From NCBI RefSeq assembly GCF_025399195.1, contig NW_026252098.1, positions 248,001 through 312,000 of the forward strand: a DNA stretch of 64,000 bases, in the 5' to 3' direction. Of this stretch, positions 12,640 through 24,710 are shown piece after piece. Position numbers and translations under genes: made by a program. The notes beneath the pieces were generated by a model. It saw only the letters and a list, made by a program, of their open reading frames with translations. It ran no database searches and was not told where the DNA came from. Source of the stretch: Umbelopsis ramanniana AG (taxonomy: Eukaryota; Mucoromycota; Umbelopsidomycetes; Umbelopsidales; Umbelopsidaceae). Numbering within the stretch: the stretch's first letter is position 1; every line of letters starts with the position of its first letter.

Positions 12640-13158
12640 GCTGAAAATGCATAAGAAAACGACAGTCAAGCTTTTTTCAAGTCAGTACGAAAGTACAAAG
12701 CTAGAGCTAGAAGGAAAGAGATCATACATTTTGGAATTTCCAATTGCGTGTTCAACATCTCCAGTTCTGAGTATTTATATGCCTCAGCAAAGGATAGTAA
12801 GTAGTCAACTAAGTAGCCATGGTGATATTTCTGTGGTCTGCCTTGACCTCAGTAACGAATGACTGGTAAGTTTACAAGCACAATACTTAGACATAACACG
12901 AGGTGTAATCCAAACGTGGGTTTGACTTCTAACAATACAGCTACTGCTACCGTTATGGAGGCTGTTGTCCCATGTGGCATACATATCTTTTTTTTTTTTT
13001 TGGAATCATCTGATTATATACCATCCATAGATGACGGTAATTTGGATATTAGGTATCTGCAAAACAAATTTGTTTAATTTGCGGCATGGTTATGGAATGT
13101 CTCCTAAATGTACTTTGTAATTAGATTGTTATTTTTTATTTTGTTGTTTGGAATGCAG
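12640..13158. other. Intergenic, no certain gene
   Basis: Contains a T-tract near 12989-13000 and scattered donor- and acceptor-like sites on the plus strand that could belong to upstream exons of the feature at 13159. I could not build a coherent reading frame through them. Confidence 0.4.
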
Positions 13159-13301
13159 TGAATCAACTCCGTAATCAGCTTTTGAAAGTTCACAGACAAC
13201 GGCTTTTTCAGTTAGAAGGAGATAAGACCGCCGCAAGGTATGACATCGATTTCAAGAGATTGGAAAACAATTTTAAACTGCGATGTGCAAACAGCCGCTG
13301 A
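13159..13301 (+). CDS. Possible coding exon of an unidentified small protein
   Basis: A strong acceptor (T-rich tract then TTTGGAATGCAG) precedes an open stretch reading NQLRNQLLKVHRQRLFQLEG then DKTAAR. It is highly charged and helical, typical of a short coiled coil. A donor-like GTATGA follows at 13238, or the frame reads on to a TGA at 13299-13301. Upstream exons are not identified and the protein family is unknown to me. This is a partial, low-confidence call based on splice-site quality and composition only. Confidence 0.3.
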
Positions 13302-13826
13302 AACAGATGAGACGGAACATGCAATAAGGCGGCATTAACATGGAAGATAAGAACAGTGGTATTTCCGTATGATATTGGAAGCGATCTAATTGCCTTCCAG
13401 TATAATATCGATTAACAAATTTACGAGTTACGGCATGTGTGCCAGGAGTGGTAGGCTGAGATGCACCAAAAAATTTTTTGGAAAGGAGCGACGGTGGGAA
13501 TATGAATCATGTCATCTAATATGCCATCGTACACCGATGGGAACGAAGAAGAAGATGTTTCCTTGCAATTTCTGTGTATTACACTTTCAATGTGACCTCA
13601 CTGAGCCGAATCGATCTGCCATCTTTATCTACCATTATCAGCTACGAATGGAAATTCAACAAAAGCTGTGAGTTAAGAGCGTAGGTTGCACTGACGGAGA
13701 TTGAAAGATCCAAAATTATCGATACAGCACCTATCGATTGCTTTTTTTTCGCTTTGCTCTCTTTCTTTCTCTTCCTCCACAGACTCCTCTTGGTCCCTTC
13801 AACCTGCTCCCCTCTTTCGACTGTTC
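13302..13826. other. Intergenic; probable promoter and 5' UTR of the trehalose phosphatase gene
   Basis: No supported gene. The last 90 bases are pyrimidine-rich (runs of TTTC and CTCC), a usual feature just before fungal start codons. Confidence 0.5.
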
Positions 13827-14846
13827 ATGTCTCCTACTAACAGCAAGATCATCACCCCAAATATATCCAGCAACTTAAAAGATATAATTGGGAAGTCAGC
13901 AACCATGTCTACATCTCCAAGTCTTACCTCTACCACCCCAGCATTAAATTTAGACAAACTAGCTGATAAATACAAGCATGGTCGCAACAGAATCATGTTC
14001 TTTGATTACGATGTAAGTTGATAGGGAATGAATTTCAATTTCCTTTTTTTGATTTAGGCGTCATCATACTGTTGATGTGATACCACTTGAAGCTGACTTT
14101 TCTTCATATAGGGTACACTCACTCCCATTCGCTCGCGGCCAGACGATGCCATACCGTCGGATGAAATGATTGATCACCTGAAAAAGCTTTGCGAAGATCG
14201 TGATAATACTTTATGGGTCATCTCCGGCCGAGACGAAGCCTTTCTAGAACACTATCTTGGTCATATTCCGAATTTGGGCCTTAGTGCAGAACATGGTTGT
14301 TTTATCAGAGACCCTGGATCTCCAAATTGGGTCAATCTTGCAGAGCAAATTGACATGGTGGAATGGAAGGCTCAAGTAACAAAGGTGTTCCAACAATATA
14401 CAGACATTACTCCAGGAAGCTTCATAGAAAGCAAAAAGTGTGCTTTAACCTGGCACTATAGACAAGCCGATGAGAAACTGGGCCCAGCAAACGCGGAAGA
14501 ATGCCGACGGCAATTGGAAAAAGAAATCCTTCCCAAGTTTGACGTTCATGTCCTGGTTGGCAAAATGAATTTGGAAGTTCGGCCATCAGCTCTCAACAAA
14601 GGCGAAATCGTCAAGAATCTTCTGAGCAAGCACAGTCAGGTGGACTTCATATTTTGTGCTGGTGATGACCAAACTGACGAAGACATGTTCCGATCACTTC
14701 GGAACGCTAAACAAGTTGATCAAGATGCCACCTTTTCTTGCCTAGTTGGCTCCAACAAGAGTGAAACTTTAGCTGACTACTTTGTATCATCGCCGGCAGA
14801 CATCGTGAACGTTCTTAGCGTCATGAACAAGGCAGCACCAAAGTAA
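13827..14846 (+). CDS. Trehalose-6-phosphate phosphatase, stand-alone HAD type
   Basis: Two exons, 13827-14012 and 14112-14846, encode 306 residues. It dephosphorylates trehalose-6-phosphate to trehalose. All HAD motifs are present: motif I FFDYDGTLTP (nucleophile Asp60, acid Asp62, the intron falling right after Asp62), motif II VISGRD, the cap sequence ISAEHG-like LSAEHGCFIRDPG, and motifs III/IV with KGEIVKNLL and FCAGDDQTDEDMF. The N-terminal 50 residues are Ser/Thr-rich and unstructured. Unlike yeast TPS2 or plant-type fusions there is no synthase-like domain, so this is an OtsB-like single-domain enzyme. The first in-frame ATG after the pyrimidine-rich leader was taken as start. Substrate specificity is inferred from the family. 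Confidence 0.93.
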
Positions 14847-15319
14847 GAACTGTGAACAACTACATCCTTGTTTTGTTCTTTCCTTCATTTTCCTTTTTGC
14901 ACCCTTCATTCTTGCCCTCGTTTTTACTTTTTTCCCATTCCCATTTCTTCTACCGCTCCTGTGGAGTAGATTCATTCCGTCTTTTTAAGCTGTAACGATT
15001 CATTTTCGTTTACGATTTATATTTTCAGGTCACATCTATAGATGGAAATTACTCCATTTGAACCGACCTAACTGTATATCAAAGTTTGCTTTCTTTTGTG
15101 CTCTCCTTTCATCGACAAGCTGACGATAAGACGGGCGGTTGTGCTATATAACTATATACATCTATACATATTTTGTGCAGATATCCAAATCATGTAACTA
15201 AAGCTACGTGGCATTCTAAATTTGCACTTTGGATAATTGATAGCCTGTTTTTGGGAATTAGAATCTGGTAGCGACGGTGCAGCTGGTGCGAAAATTTTAT
15301 AATATGCCTTTTTTATTGA
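14847..15319. other. Convergent intergenic region
   Basis: Lies between the 3' ends of the phosphatase (+) and the FAH hydrolase (-). It is T-rich then A-rich as expected for two 3' UTRs. No gene seen. Confidence 0.6.
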
Positions 15320-16341
15320 CTAATCTTTGTAATTTCCTTTACGCTCAATAACATCGAATTTGATGTTGACCAAGTCCTTTGCTGCACCAGCTGGTCTCAA
15401 GCCAGCAGTAACAGTATCGCCAGGTCTAATTGGTCCAACGCCTGCAGGGGTTCCGGTTAACAGAACATCTCCAGCCTCTAGCTTCATGATGGTGGATACG
15501 TAAGCAATAAGCTTTGGGATTCTAATCAATTGAAATCATCCACGTTAGCGGGCATTTTAGACAAGCACGGTGGATTGAACCGAAAACCTACTCAAAAATC
15601 ATGTCCTTCGTATTTCCATTTTGCTTGATGGTATCATTGACTTTGAGCCACAAGTTGACATCATGTGGGTTTGAAATGGCGTTCTTTGGGATAAAATCAC
15701 TATTTCGAACAATAGCCATTAGTTTTGCCAAAGATGATATGGCTATCATTTTACTGAAGTCCTTACCTGATTGGTGTAAATGTGTCAAATCCTTTGGCGG
15801 CACTCCAGGGCAGACCCTTGGCTTTAGCTTTTGCCTGCAAATCTCGGGCCGTCATATCGATCGCCAAAGCATATCCTATGTATTATCGGCAACAGTGAGT
15901 TCGTCATGACACATCATCAATTCCATAGTGTTAAATCATGGGACTAACCTTCAACGTAGTCCATTGCATCAGAAGGAGAGACGTCTCGAGCGTCTCGGCC
16001 AATGACAGCAGCGAGTTCAACTATTTCATCTTTGTAAGAACATGATTGTTCAAGAACAGTACAACATAATCAGAAACATACTTTCATGATGAACATCACA
16101 TCCCTGAGGTACTTCGATGGATCCACCGTTTGCCAGGTATGATGTAGTGGGCTTCAAAAAGAAGAATGGTGACTTGGGAACAGCATTACCTAACTCTTTG
16201 GCATGTTCCCTGCGAATCAATATATTAGAAAGAGGATACATAACTTATATAACACCAACCAAGTAAAAGTAATACTAACGAAAAGTTACGACCGATGGCA
16301 ACGATCTTGCGACCTGTGCTGAAGAAATTGCGAGCCGACAT
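15320..16341 (-). CDS. FAH-family hydrolase, FAHD1-like (acylpyruvase / oxaloacetate decarboxylase)
   Basis: Six exons (16341-16280, 16209-16082, 16020-15949, 15875-15767, 15699-15592, 15521-15320) give 226 residues, the usual FAHD1 length (about 220). Conserved features: [19 protein letters not shown] near the N-terminus, [11 protein letters not shown], the metal-binding HHEIELAAVIG (Glu63 and Glu65), [31 protein letters not shown], and the C-terminal [18 protein letters not shown] with RPGDTV. FAHD1 enzymes use Mg2+ to cleave acylpyruvates or decarboxylate oxaloacetate, typically in mitochondria. The short Arg-containing, Asp/Glu-free N-terminus ([12 protein letters not shown]) could target mitochondria, but this is inference. 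Confidence 0.93.
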
Positions 16342-16562
16342 GGAAGAAATAAACTTAAGATCGGTTTAGGCCGTTAGGTCGGCATTACTTTACTTTTTCA
16401 ACGCCAGACGTGATCTGACTGCTAGGACCAGACGGGCGCTATACAATTCATTTACTTGATGATTTTACTAAAGTTACAGACGATATAACCATCTAATTAT
16501 TACATTTTTTATACTAGGGCATTTTTTCTATAACACAAGGTGAGCAGAATATGTACAGTTGC

Positions 16563-19307
16563 CTATCCTAGGTAAATACGTTGAATGCCATCCTTTGCTT
16601 TACGGCACATAGCACATTCTTTTACTTTGTCAGCGCATGCCTCACAGTATACTGGAAAATGAACATCTCGTTAATAAAGCATTCATATACTGTCAAGTGA
16701 ATAATGTGCTTTCAATAGCTTACTACAGTGGTAACAAGGTATCGTTGCGTGCGTAATGGTATTGTGCCAGCATACTCTGCACTTGAAGTCCGAAAGCTTT
16801 GCAACTTCGTTTTTCTCTTCGATTTCTTGTTGCAGTCGTTCGTTCTGCTGTAATATTTCGGTAACAAGAATCTCCAGGTTTGCTGTACGCTTCTGACAAT
16901 GGCGCCGTAAGTCCATTTCCTCTGCATGGACTTGTTGCATTTTATCATGGCTCTCCTCTGCGTGCAGTTTTTCTCTTTTGAAAAGCTCGTTTTCCAATTG
17001 CAAACTTCGCTGTGTTCTCTCCAATTTTGCAACGTATTCGTACATAGGATATTGTATTGCCTCCATATCGACCATCATTTGTTCTTGAATTTGCAGTATC
17101 TGTTTCTTCTGATTGAGAAACAGGCTGGAAATGGACTTGTGGAAATTTGCTTCTAGCACGTCAAGTTGTTTCATCACTTGATTCCTGGTGCCTCCATTGG
17201 ATTCCATATCATTGTCGACGGTGTTCAGCGTTGCCGGTGATACATTCTGTTTGGACGTTGATGGAGTCGTAGGTGAAGACATTACATGTTCTTTGCTTCG
17301 GGAAGGTCCAGGAGACTTGGGTGTGTTATATTCAGGATAAGTTCGTTTGTGCTGCGGCTGTGATACATCTATTTCGGAAGGTTCTGAGATGTTGAGAGTA
17401 TTCAAAAGCGATGCCTTCGAATATGGATTGTCACTTGCTCGTTTAGGTATCATCAATGTCTTGTAAACGGAAGGCGGCACCATATTGCTCGAAGATTTCC
17501 CGGTCGTCGGAAATGTATGATTCTCGCCGGATGTATGATCCTGCATCATTTGAATACTGTACGCTGAATTCGGATCGTATGAAGTTGATACTGATGCACG
17601 ATAAGGTTGATAAGACTCATTATCATTATACATATCACCATTGTTTACCCCGGATCGACTACCGTTCGACATACTTCTTCTGATTGGAGGCGCAGATTGT
17701 TGGCTTGCAGTTAGTTGATTTGGTAAATTTAGGCCAGTCATCCATTCAGAAATCTGGTGGTCGCTTTTGTTACGAAGAATCGCTTTTCTTAGAGCATATT
17801 GATGTTGCCTAAAAAGATCCTCTGAGCTATGTGTCTGAGGAGAAGATTGCTCATACATTCCATACTCATGATCCGATGCTGTTTGCAATGCTCTGTCGGA
17901 TGTATGTCCAACGTCTTTTTCTGTATATCCGTCTTGATGCGGTGGGTACTCATCATTGGCTTCTGCAGAGTAACTACTGAAGCTTGGTCCAGCCATCGAA
18001 TCAGCACCGTTATCGGCAACAATTGGTGTATTTGCATTTGAACTTGCGCCTAATATCTGGCGATCCTTTGTCCATCGAATGCCATGGCGATCAACGCTGC
18101 TGCCGCTGGTATTTGGTCGAGGATCGGTATGACTTGTCGTGGCAATAGCGTCGGAGACAATGGAACTGCTCGCAGAACCTTTCGGGCTGACAATATCATC
18201 TGATAAGTCCTTTAGAGCAGTGAGACTAGAAGAAACAGGATTGTCTTTTGCGACAGATTTTTGTGACTGACTTGGTGTAGCTTCCAACGATGCTGCAGAC
18301 GATTCTACTGGTCCTGTAGACTTTTGAAGTAGCGCATGGGTACATATTATGGAAGGAATAAATGGAACTTCTTCAGCAATAAGAGCCCAACTGCACTTTG
18401 GTCTTGCGTTATCGACATCGAAGTTAGGGCAAGTGAAGATCACTCGATTTTTGTGTAGTCCACTGGTACTCAACAGCATCTTGACAGGGAAATTGCAAAA
18501 GCATTTTGGAACTGGAGGAGAGCGTTTAGGAAAAGAGTTTTGAAGCCTGAAACTGGCGCAGAATGTGAGATTAAAGGCGGGACAGATATTAAGCTCTACA
18601 TGATTAGAATCCAGGTCGTTTCCTGCCTGTAGTTGATTGCGAAGTTGGTCCCAGACACGTTTATGAACATGAAACCCACAAATATTCGAAGGTTGAGCAC
18701 GACCTTTTCCTCTGATCTTATCCAAAATGGCTGGAGATCTCACTACTTTCTTCGATCCTTCGGGTTTGGATGGAAATACTTGATCACTATTCGTTGAACT
18801 ACCATTAGCGGGTGAGCTACTTGAACTACTACGGCTGATATCATCTTTGCGTTTGTCTGTTATATCGCTCGCTATCGAGGCCACGTCGTCGAAAGAGCTT
18901 TCATTAGCGGCCGAGATTTTCGAAGTTCGAAATTCCTGTAAATTGTGACATTCGTAGATAACACCAAACTCCAAGGTGTCAAAAGTAGCTGCTTCTTTCT
19001 TGCACCAACAGAGAGTGGGTTCTTCCATCTTTAAAAGCTTTTCTTCTATAGTCAGAGGATTATCGAGTCGCAGTATAGGCTTTTTTGATGATCTACTTGA
19101 AGTTGAAGGCATCTCGTTCAATGCTCTAGTAGTTCTCCGCGATGGATTCCCTGAATGCTGTACATTCTGACTGCCTAGAGTGTCCGTGAGCGTGCGTTGA
19201 TCGTCGTCATTCTCGGCCGCCGTCACTTGTAATTCTTTCCATTGAAGTATCGCTTGTTGCTCTATGGCTGAAAATTGTGCATCTGTAGGACGTGCTGTCA
19301 TAGACAT
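16563..19307 (-). CDS. RING-type E3 ligase-like protein with GRF-like zinc motifs and coiled coil
   Basis: Two exons (19307-16724 and 16651-16563), 890 residues. The C-terminus is a compact RING: CRVCW, CYHCIYCEAC and CAMCRKAK, similar to MIB/IAP-type C3HC4 fingers, with the intron inside the finger. Upstream (about 715-835) is a long coiled coil rich in Gln, Glu and Lys. The N-terminal half holds cysteine clusters that look like zf-GRF modules: LCWCKKEAATFD (Cys100, Cys102) with IYECHN and, after an insert of about 100 residues, ICGFHVHKRVW; then KCFCNFPVKM with IFTCPNFD and KCSWALI. Residues about 345-690 are Ser/Thr/Pro-rich and disordered. I recognise no named ortholog. Ubiquitin ligase activity is inferred from the RING only. 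Confidence 0.8.
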
Positions 19308-19450
19308 TACAGCAGCTGCCTAGAGGTAAGTAAGTGCAAGATCTTCGAAAAAAAGTTTGGCGGAGGAAAAATTGTTCTTTCCTCGAAAATTCATATCGAA
19401 CAGTCCTGACCTGTTTCTGTCCCCGCTGCCCTTCGTGATAACTCTCCACC
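19308..19450. promoter_or_regulatory. Short divergent promoter (RING gene and Bro1 gene)
   Basis: Only 143 bp separate the two opposite start codons, so both genes must share this promoter or have 5' UTRs overlapping it. No clear TATA box was seen. Confidence 0.55.
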
Positions 19451-22382
19451 ATGGCCAACGCAACCACCAATCTTTTAGCTGTGGAAGTGAAGAGAACTGA
19501 AAAGGTAGCCTTAACGCAAGTTCTTCGAGATTACATTTCCAACGCCTATGCAGAGCATCCAGATCTCTACACTGATGACTTTCGAGTTCTTGATGAATTG
19601 CGAATGGACTGCATTCACCTTGGAGCACAGCATAATGCTCTGAACAGGCTGATCAAGTAAGTTGACTACTACTTCTATTGAAAATGGTTTTTCTTTTAAC
19701 AATTTTTTTTGTAGATATCACGGTCAACTCGTCTTCATCGGCTCAAAGTTTCCTATTGACGTATGTGCTCAATGTCCTTTGCATTTCATCATACCACGTT
19801 TGCCTCAACTCAGACTTTCCTGTACTAAATAGGTTGGTGCCGAATTTCCTTGGTACCCAGCATTCTCCGCCAACGGTGGCAAACCAGGTAGGTGATCAAA
19901 TAGAGAACAGTCGATGCATTTGTGATCAATGCTAATTGGCCCATTTGTGCATGTAGTTGCGTACAGGAATCTAAACTATGAAAAAGCCTGTGTACTATAC
20001 TCTATTGCCGCTATGCAAAGTCAGCTTGGTATATCGGAAAACAGAGCAACTGCAGATGGTGTTAGAAAGGCGTGCATGTATTTTCAGGTTGGTTGTGGCA
20101 GCATGGACTTTCGATGCCTTTAAGCACATTTTGGTAACCAGTCCTTTATTTGGTCATAGAATGCCGCCGGCGCCTTTAAGCATCTACAAGATGTCGTGAT
20201 ACCAGAAATACGGACAGCTCCTACTAAAGACATGACAACATCAGCTCTCAACACCTTGGTTAGTTTGATGTTGGCGCAGGCTCAGGAATGTGTGTGGCAG
20301 AAAGCAGCTATTGATCATCTCCGAGATGGAACAATCGCTCGGCTAGCTATTCAAGTCGCTGAGTATTATGACTCAGCTTATGATCTGGCAACGAACTCGT
20401 CTATCTCAGGATTATATCCGCAAAGCTGGCTATCACATATGCAAATCAAAACGCTTCACTTTAAAGCCGCTGCACAATTCCGTAAGGCGACGGAATGCAT
20501 TTCCCAAAATAAGTATGGCGAGGAAATTGCTCGACTTCAACTTGCAGAGTCTTATGTAAAGAAGGGATTGGACATGTCAGGATCATTTCTATCTCGAGGA
20601 TCCGGCGTCAATGAGATGGTTATAAACGACTTGAAATCACTACAGCAAATAATACAAAGTAATCTTGCCAGAGCTCAAAGAGACAACGATGTTATCTACT
20701 TAGAACCAGTGCCAAGCTCGTCAGCTCTGCCTCCAATCGTAAAGTCTGGGATGGTAAAGCCTATGCCAACCACCGAAATAACTGATCCTGTTCAGCTTAT
20801 GATGGACAATGAGAGGAGTCATGGGAAAATGCCCCACCCTCTGCTTGGTCTTCCACTTTTTCAAAAACTGGTTCCATTTGCTGTACACCAAGCTGCAAGT
20901 GTCTACTTTGATCGGAAAGAAAGGGTCCTTAAGGTTGATATTATCGGCAAACTGGATGAACTCACTGGGGTATACCAAAGGTAAAGTTTTTAGTAGGTGC
21001 TCATGACGAGATAAACAGATACTGTAATTTGATGGTTGACGGGTCAAATCCTTTTTAGTACTTTGAGATCTTTAAATCTGCCAACAGCATTACAAGCCCT
21101 GGAACAGCCAATTGGTCCCCCACCTTCTCTCATCAAGCGTGCGGATGAAATCAAGAGTAAAGGAGGATCTGCATTATTGTACGATATGATAGAAAAAGTG
21201 CGACAATCTTCTCTAAAGAATTCCGAATTGTTGGATCAAGCTCTCAATGCTGTGGACGAAGAGCTGGAGGAAGATGATGCAATGAGAAAACAATACGGTG
21301 ACAGTGAGTAATTTGAGCACTTTCAATTTCATTGAAGCATCTGCTAATTTTGTACCTATAGAATGGCCTCTTCAAAAATCGTCAGAGTTAACTGGCCAGC
21401 TGATTGCACAAGGTAAAAAGCATCGAGAAACCATATTATCAGCACAAAAAGCGGACCAAACAGTCCATCAAAAGCTCGATACCTGGGTTAAGATCATCGA
21501 TATTCTTAACTTACCCACTGATGAAATTGAGCGGTCCATTCCGTCCGTTCATGTTACGAGAGGATATTCAGCTCACGATGAGGATGATGATCTTGCTAGA
21601 CAGAATAATGCTGCACGTCACCTTAGGGCTCTTCTCGAACAAGCTGACGGACACGTAAGAGAGCGCAAAGATATTATTGAACGTGCCCAAAGAACTTCTA
21701 TGGCAGATGATATTTCACCTGCGTTGCTTAACAAGGCCGCTCAGCTCACCGCAAACTCACCAATAGCCAAAATCGAACCAGCTCAATTTGAAGATCTATT
21801 TGCAGAACAGTTGAGACAGTATGACGAATATTTGAAAGATGTGGACAAGCAAGAAGAAGAACAGGACCTGTTGATGAAAAAAATTGCGACCGCAAACGAG
21901 GACTTTTTGGAGGCAAGGCGATTTAACCCAGCTATCGCAAAACGAGAGAAAGCTTTGCAAAACTTGGAGCAAGCCTATGATAAGTTTCAAGAAATCTATA
22001 CTAATTTGAAGGAAGGCATGAAGGTATATAAGTCTTACAAGACTTGTGGAATGGAGACTGCAGTACTGACATTCTTTCATACAATGCAGTTTTATACAGA
22101 TCATGGGCAAAGTCTAAGTACATTCAGGAAAAAATGCCTCGATTATCAACAACATCGGCGAAATGAAGCACGAGAAGCTTTAAAGTGAGCGATTGAGATT
22201 GGGTCATGAATCTATCGAATTTAATTTGTTAACGATTTATTGTGTTTTGTTTTAGGACATTGGGTGTCAATCCACTTTCACTAGCATCCTTAAATTTGAA
22301 CCCACAAGACAATGCCCAGCCTCAAGCTGGTGGCGCTTGGCAGCCGAAATTTGGTATTAGATTTAGCGGACAGAAACCATAG
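19451..22382 (+). CDS. Bro1-domain protein, ALIX/PalA (Rim20) family
   Basis: Eight exons (19451-19656, 19715-19760, 19833-19887, 19957-20087, 20160-20980, 21059-21303, 21362-22184, 22256-22382) encode 817 residues. The Bro1 domain covers about 1-375: [52 protein letters not shown] and [18 protein letters not shown]. The coiled V domain (about 380-770) follows, with [20 protein letters not shown] and [20 protein letters not shown]. The tail is short, without the long Pro-rich region of ALIX or yeast Bro1. That and the LPxxLQALE-PxGPPPSL block favour the Rim20/PalA branch, which scaffolds Rim101/PacC processing on ESCRT-III in response to pH. A general ESCRT role like Bro1/ALIX remains possible. 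Confidence 0.9.
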
Positions 22383-22494
22383 TCTGAGGAGAAATACCGT
22401 TGTGGACTTCTATTTCATGTTATGATGTGTATATACAATCTTATTAAAGTTGTTTATCTTTAAAAAATGTTGATATTGGCGAGCTCTCCTTGGA

Positions 22495-24364
22495 TTACTG
22501 TGCCCATGCTTCGTACGCCTCGTAATAAGCCTATAGAGGGATCGTAGACATTAGTATTTAGTATAAGCATTTGAAATTGATGCCGTTTTACTTGCCTGAT
22601 ATTCCTCAGTGGTCATTTTGAGTTGATCGTCTTCCGTAATCTCATGCAATGGTACAAGTCGACCATTCACGGATACTTTGGTAACTTCCGTATCTATATC
22701 GTCGAAGTTGTCCGCGTCTTCTTCATCAGCGCTATCGTGCCGCTGCCTCTTACTGTCACTGCGAATGAAAGAGTTAGGGATCACTAGTAACAGATAAGTC
22801 ACCAGCGAATGGAATGTTGGGCCTACCTAGCTTCAGTGTCATCATCAAATGCACGTTTGCTTCCAACTACTTCCAACCCAGTATCCTCGTCATCGTTCAT
22901 GAGACCTTGATCGACCTCAGAGCCCATAGGCTCCGTGTTTGCGGCAAGTTCATTGAGGGAGTCATAATATTTGGCATAATCTGAAAAAAAAAAATTAAGT
23001 GAAAAAGAAGATAGTGTATCGACACACGTTCAAATTCTTACAATCTGCTCTATCTTGATCATACTCCTCATTTTCAACTGCCTCAAACTGATCCTCTTCG
23101 TCGGAATCGCTTTCTTCAACTGCATTTTCCCGATCTCCGGTGCCTTTCAAAGGTGCAGAAATAGTACTCTGTTGATGCCACACTGGAAGGGCGTTTTGCT
23201 GTCGCTTCTTATTAGACTCGGATATTTTAGCTCGGCGCGCAGCTTCATTGTCCATTTGCAAGTCTACTATGATTTCGCCTTGACCAGCTCCCGTATCTTG
23301 AGCTATGGCAAGCTCATGGCCATCTACAAACTAAATTTAGCGAATTGCATACGTGATACCTATGTTCAATAGTGCAGTACGCCCATACCATCATCACCGT
23401 TGGCCTTGTTGTTTCCATTCCCATCTATGCCAGCTGAAGTCCTTATAACATAACTGTACAAACTCATCAGTAATCAAGTCCAATGAAGGAAACTGATCAA
23501 TACACCTACCTGGCTGGTATAACCAAAGAATCCGTTTGCTTCAGCAGCGAAATGATTGGCAAGCACTGTTCACGTAATCTTTATAAGAGAATAATTAACC
23601 GCCCATGCTCTTTGCTTGACAGAGATCAAGAAAAAAATTGAAGTCGTACCTGGCGAGTACTTCTTGACTATATTTCACGTTTTCGGCGTTATCGTTTTCT
23701 TCAAGTATAGCATCGCAATCCTCGCAGTGAAACAAGCCATCCGTCATACTGATAAGCCCAACAGCCTCAAGAGCCGGATAAGTTCTCTGGCAATTTGGGC
23801 AGACATAACCCTTGTTTTCAGATTCCTACAATACATCATGCCAATTAATATGTAATGTACGTGAGTATCAAGTTTGATATTTCCAGAATCTCACCGTTCG
23901 CAAGGTATCTCGGACCGATGTTTGCATTTTATACATTTTCCATTTCACCACGTTTACAAATTGCTTGTAGTCGATATAATAGTATGTCTTGGGTACGGCT
24001 CGTTGATCAGGTGCTCGTGCTTCCTGCTTCTGAACACTGAAAGCAGACGAAGTGTTAAGAACTCATAAAATCTTCACAATCATGAAAATGCGACATACAT
24101 TCGAACTAGTCTATCCTCTCTCAGTTTGGCACACAGCTTGTGCAGCTCCCGAAGAGTTAACTTAAGATTGATCGACAGATCTTCTTCCTTAACACTGCAG
24201 AATTGAAAAAGTTAACGAGCTATTTCTACTACGAACACAGCAATGCCATATACATACTGCTCTCCAATCTTGTTCAGAGCATCCAGTACCACAATATATT
24301 TTGGATCATAGAACGCTCGGGCAACTCTAGCTACCATGGTCTTCAAGACATCGTACTGTGACAT
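22495..24364 (-). CDS. TFA1: Transcription initiation factor TFIIE alpha subunit
   Basis: Ten exons (24364-24258, 24194-24099, 24036-23895, 23825-23650, 23578-23510, 23453-23389, 23323-23042, 22980-22827, 22758-22596, 22530-22495), 429 residues. The N-terminal winged helix reads ARVARAFYDPKYIVVLDAL, ELHKLCAKLREDRLV and TYYYIDYKQFVNVVKW. The zinc ribbon has CPNC (124/127) and CEDC (149/152). Then come LLKQTDSLVIP, acidic stretches, and the conserved tail VSVNGRLVPLHEITEDDQ with EEYQAYYEAYE. TFIIE alpha recruits and regulates TFIIH at RNA polymerase II promoters. The last intron (22595-22531) has a GC donor (CAG/GCAAGT). Only by removing it is the conserved EEYQAYYE tail restored. The ATG at 24364 was preferred to an upstream one because family members begin just before the winged helix. 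Confidence 0.93.
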
Positions 24365-24710
24365 GAGGAAAGCAAAAGGGCACAGCTTTGCAGTCACACT
24401 GAAATTAACGAATTTGAGCAATATCATTCTGCACATAATCTGGTACGAAGTTACTTGTCCTTTGAACCACTGACTCGACTTAGCACGCTATCCTGACTTC
24501 ACTCGGAACATGTTTGATGAATCGAAATCGAAAAGATATTCGTAAGTGCTATATTACAATACTTAAAAAAAAAGGTGAATACAAAAGGTGGAATGAAAGA
24601 AGTGGGAGAGTTATGAAAACGAGATCTATATGGTGCTGCTTAGAAGAATCGATCCATCGCCTACAATTTGTGGTTCGTTTAAGAACAAATTTACCAAGCC
24701 AAGAGTAACA
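24365..24710. other. Intergenic, tandem genes
   Basis: Holds the TFIIE alpha promoter and the LSM8 3' end, both on the minus strand. It is A-rich in the middle. No gene seen. Confidence 0.55.
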
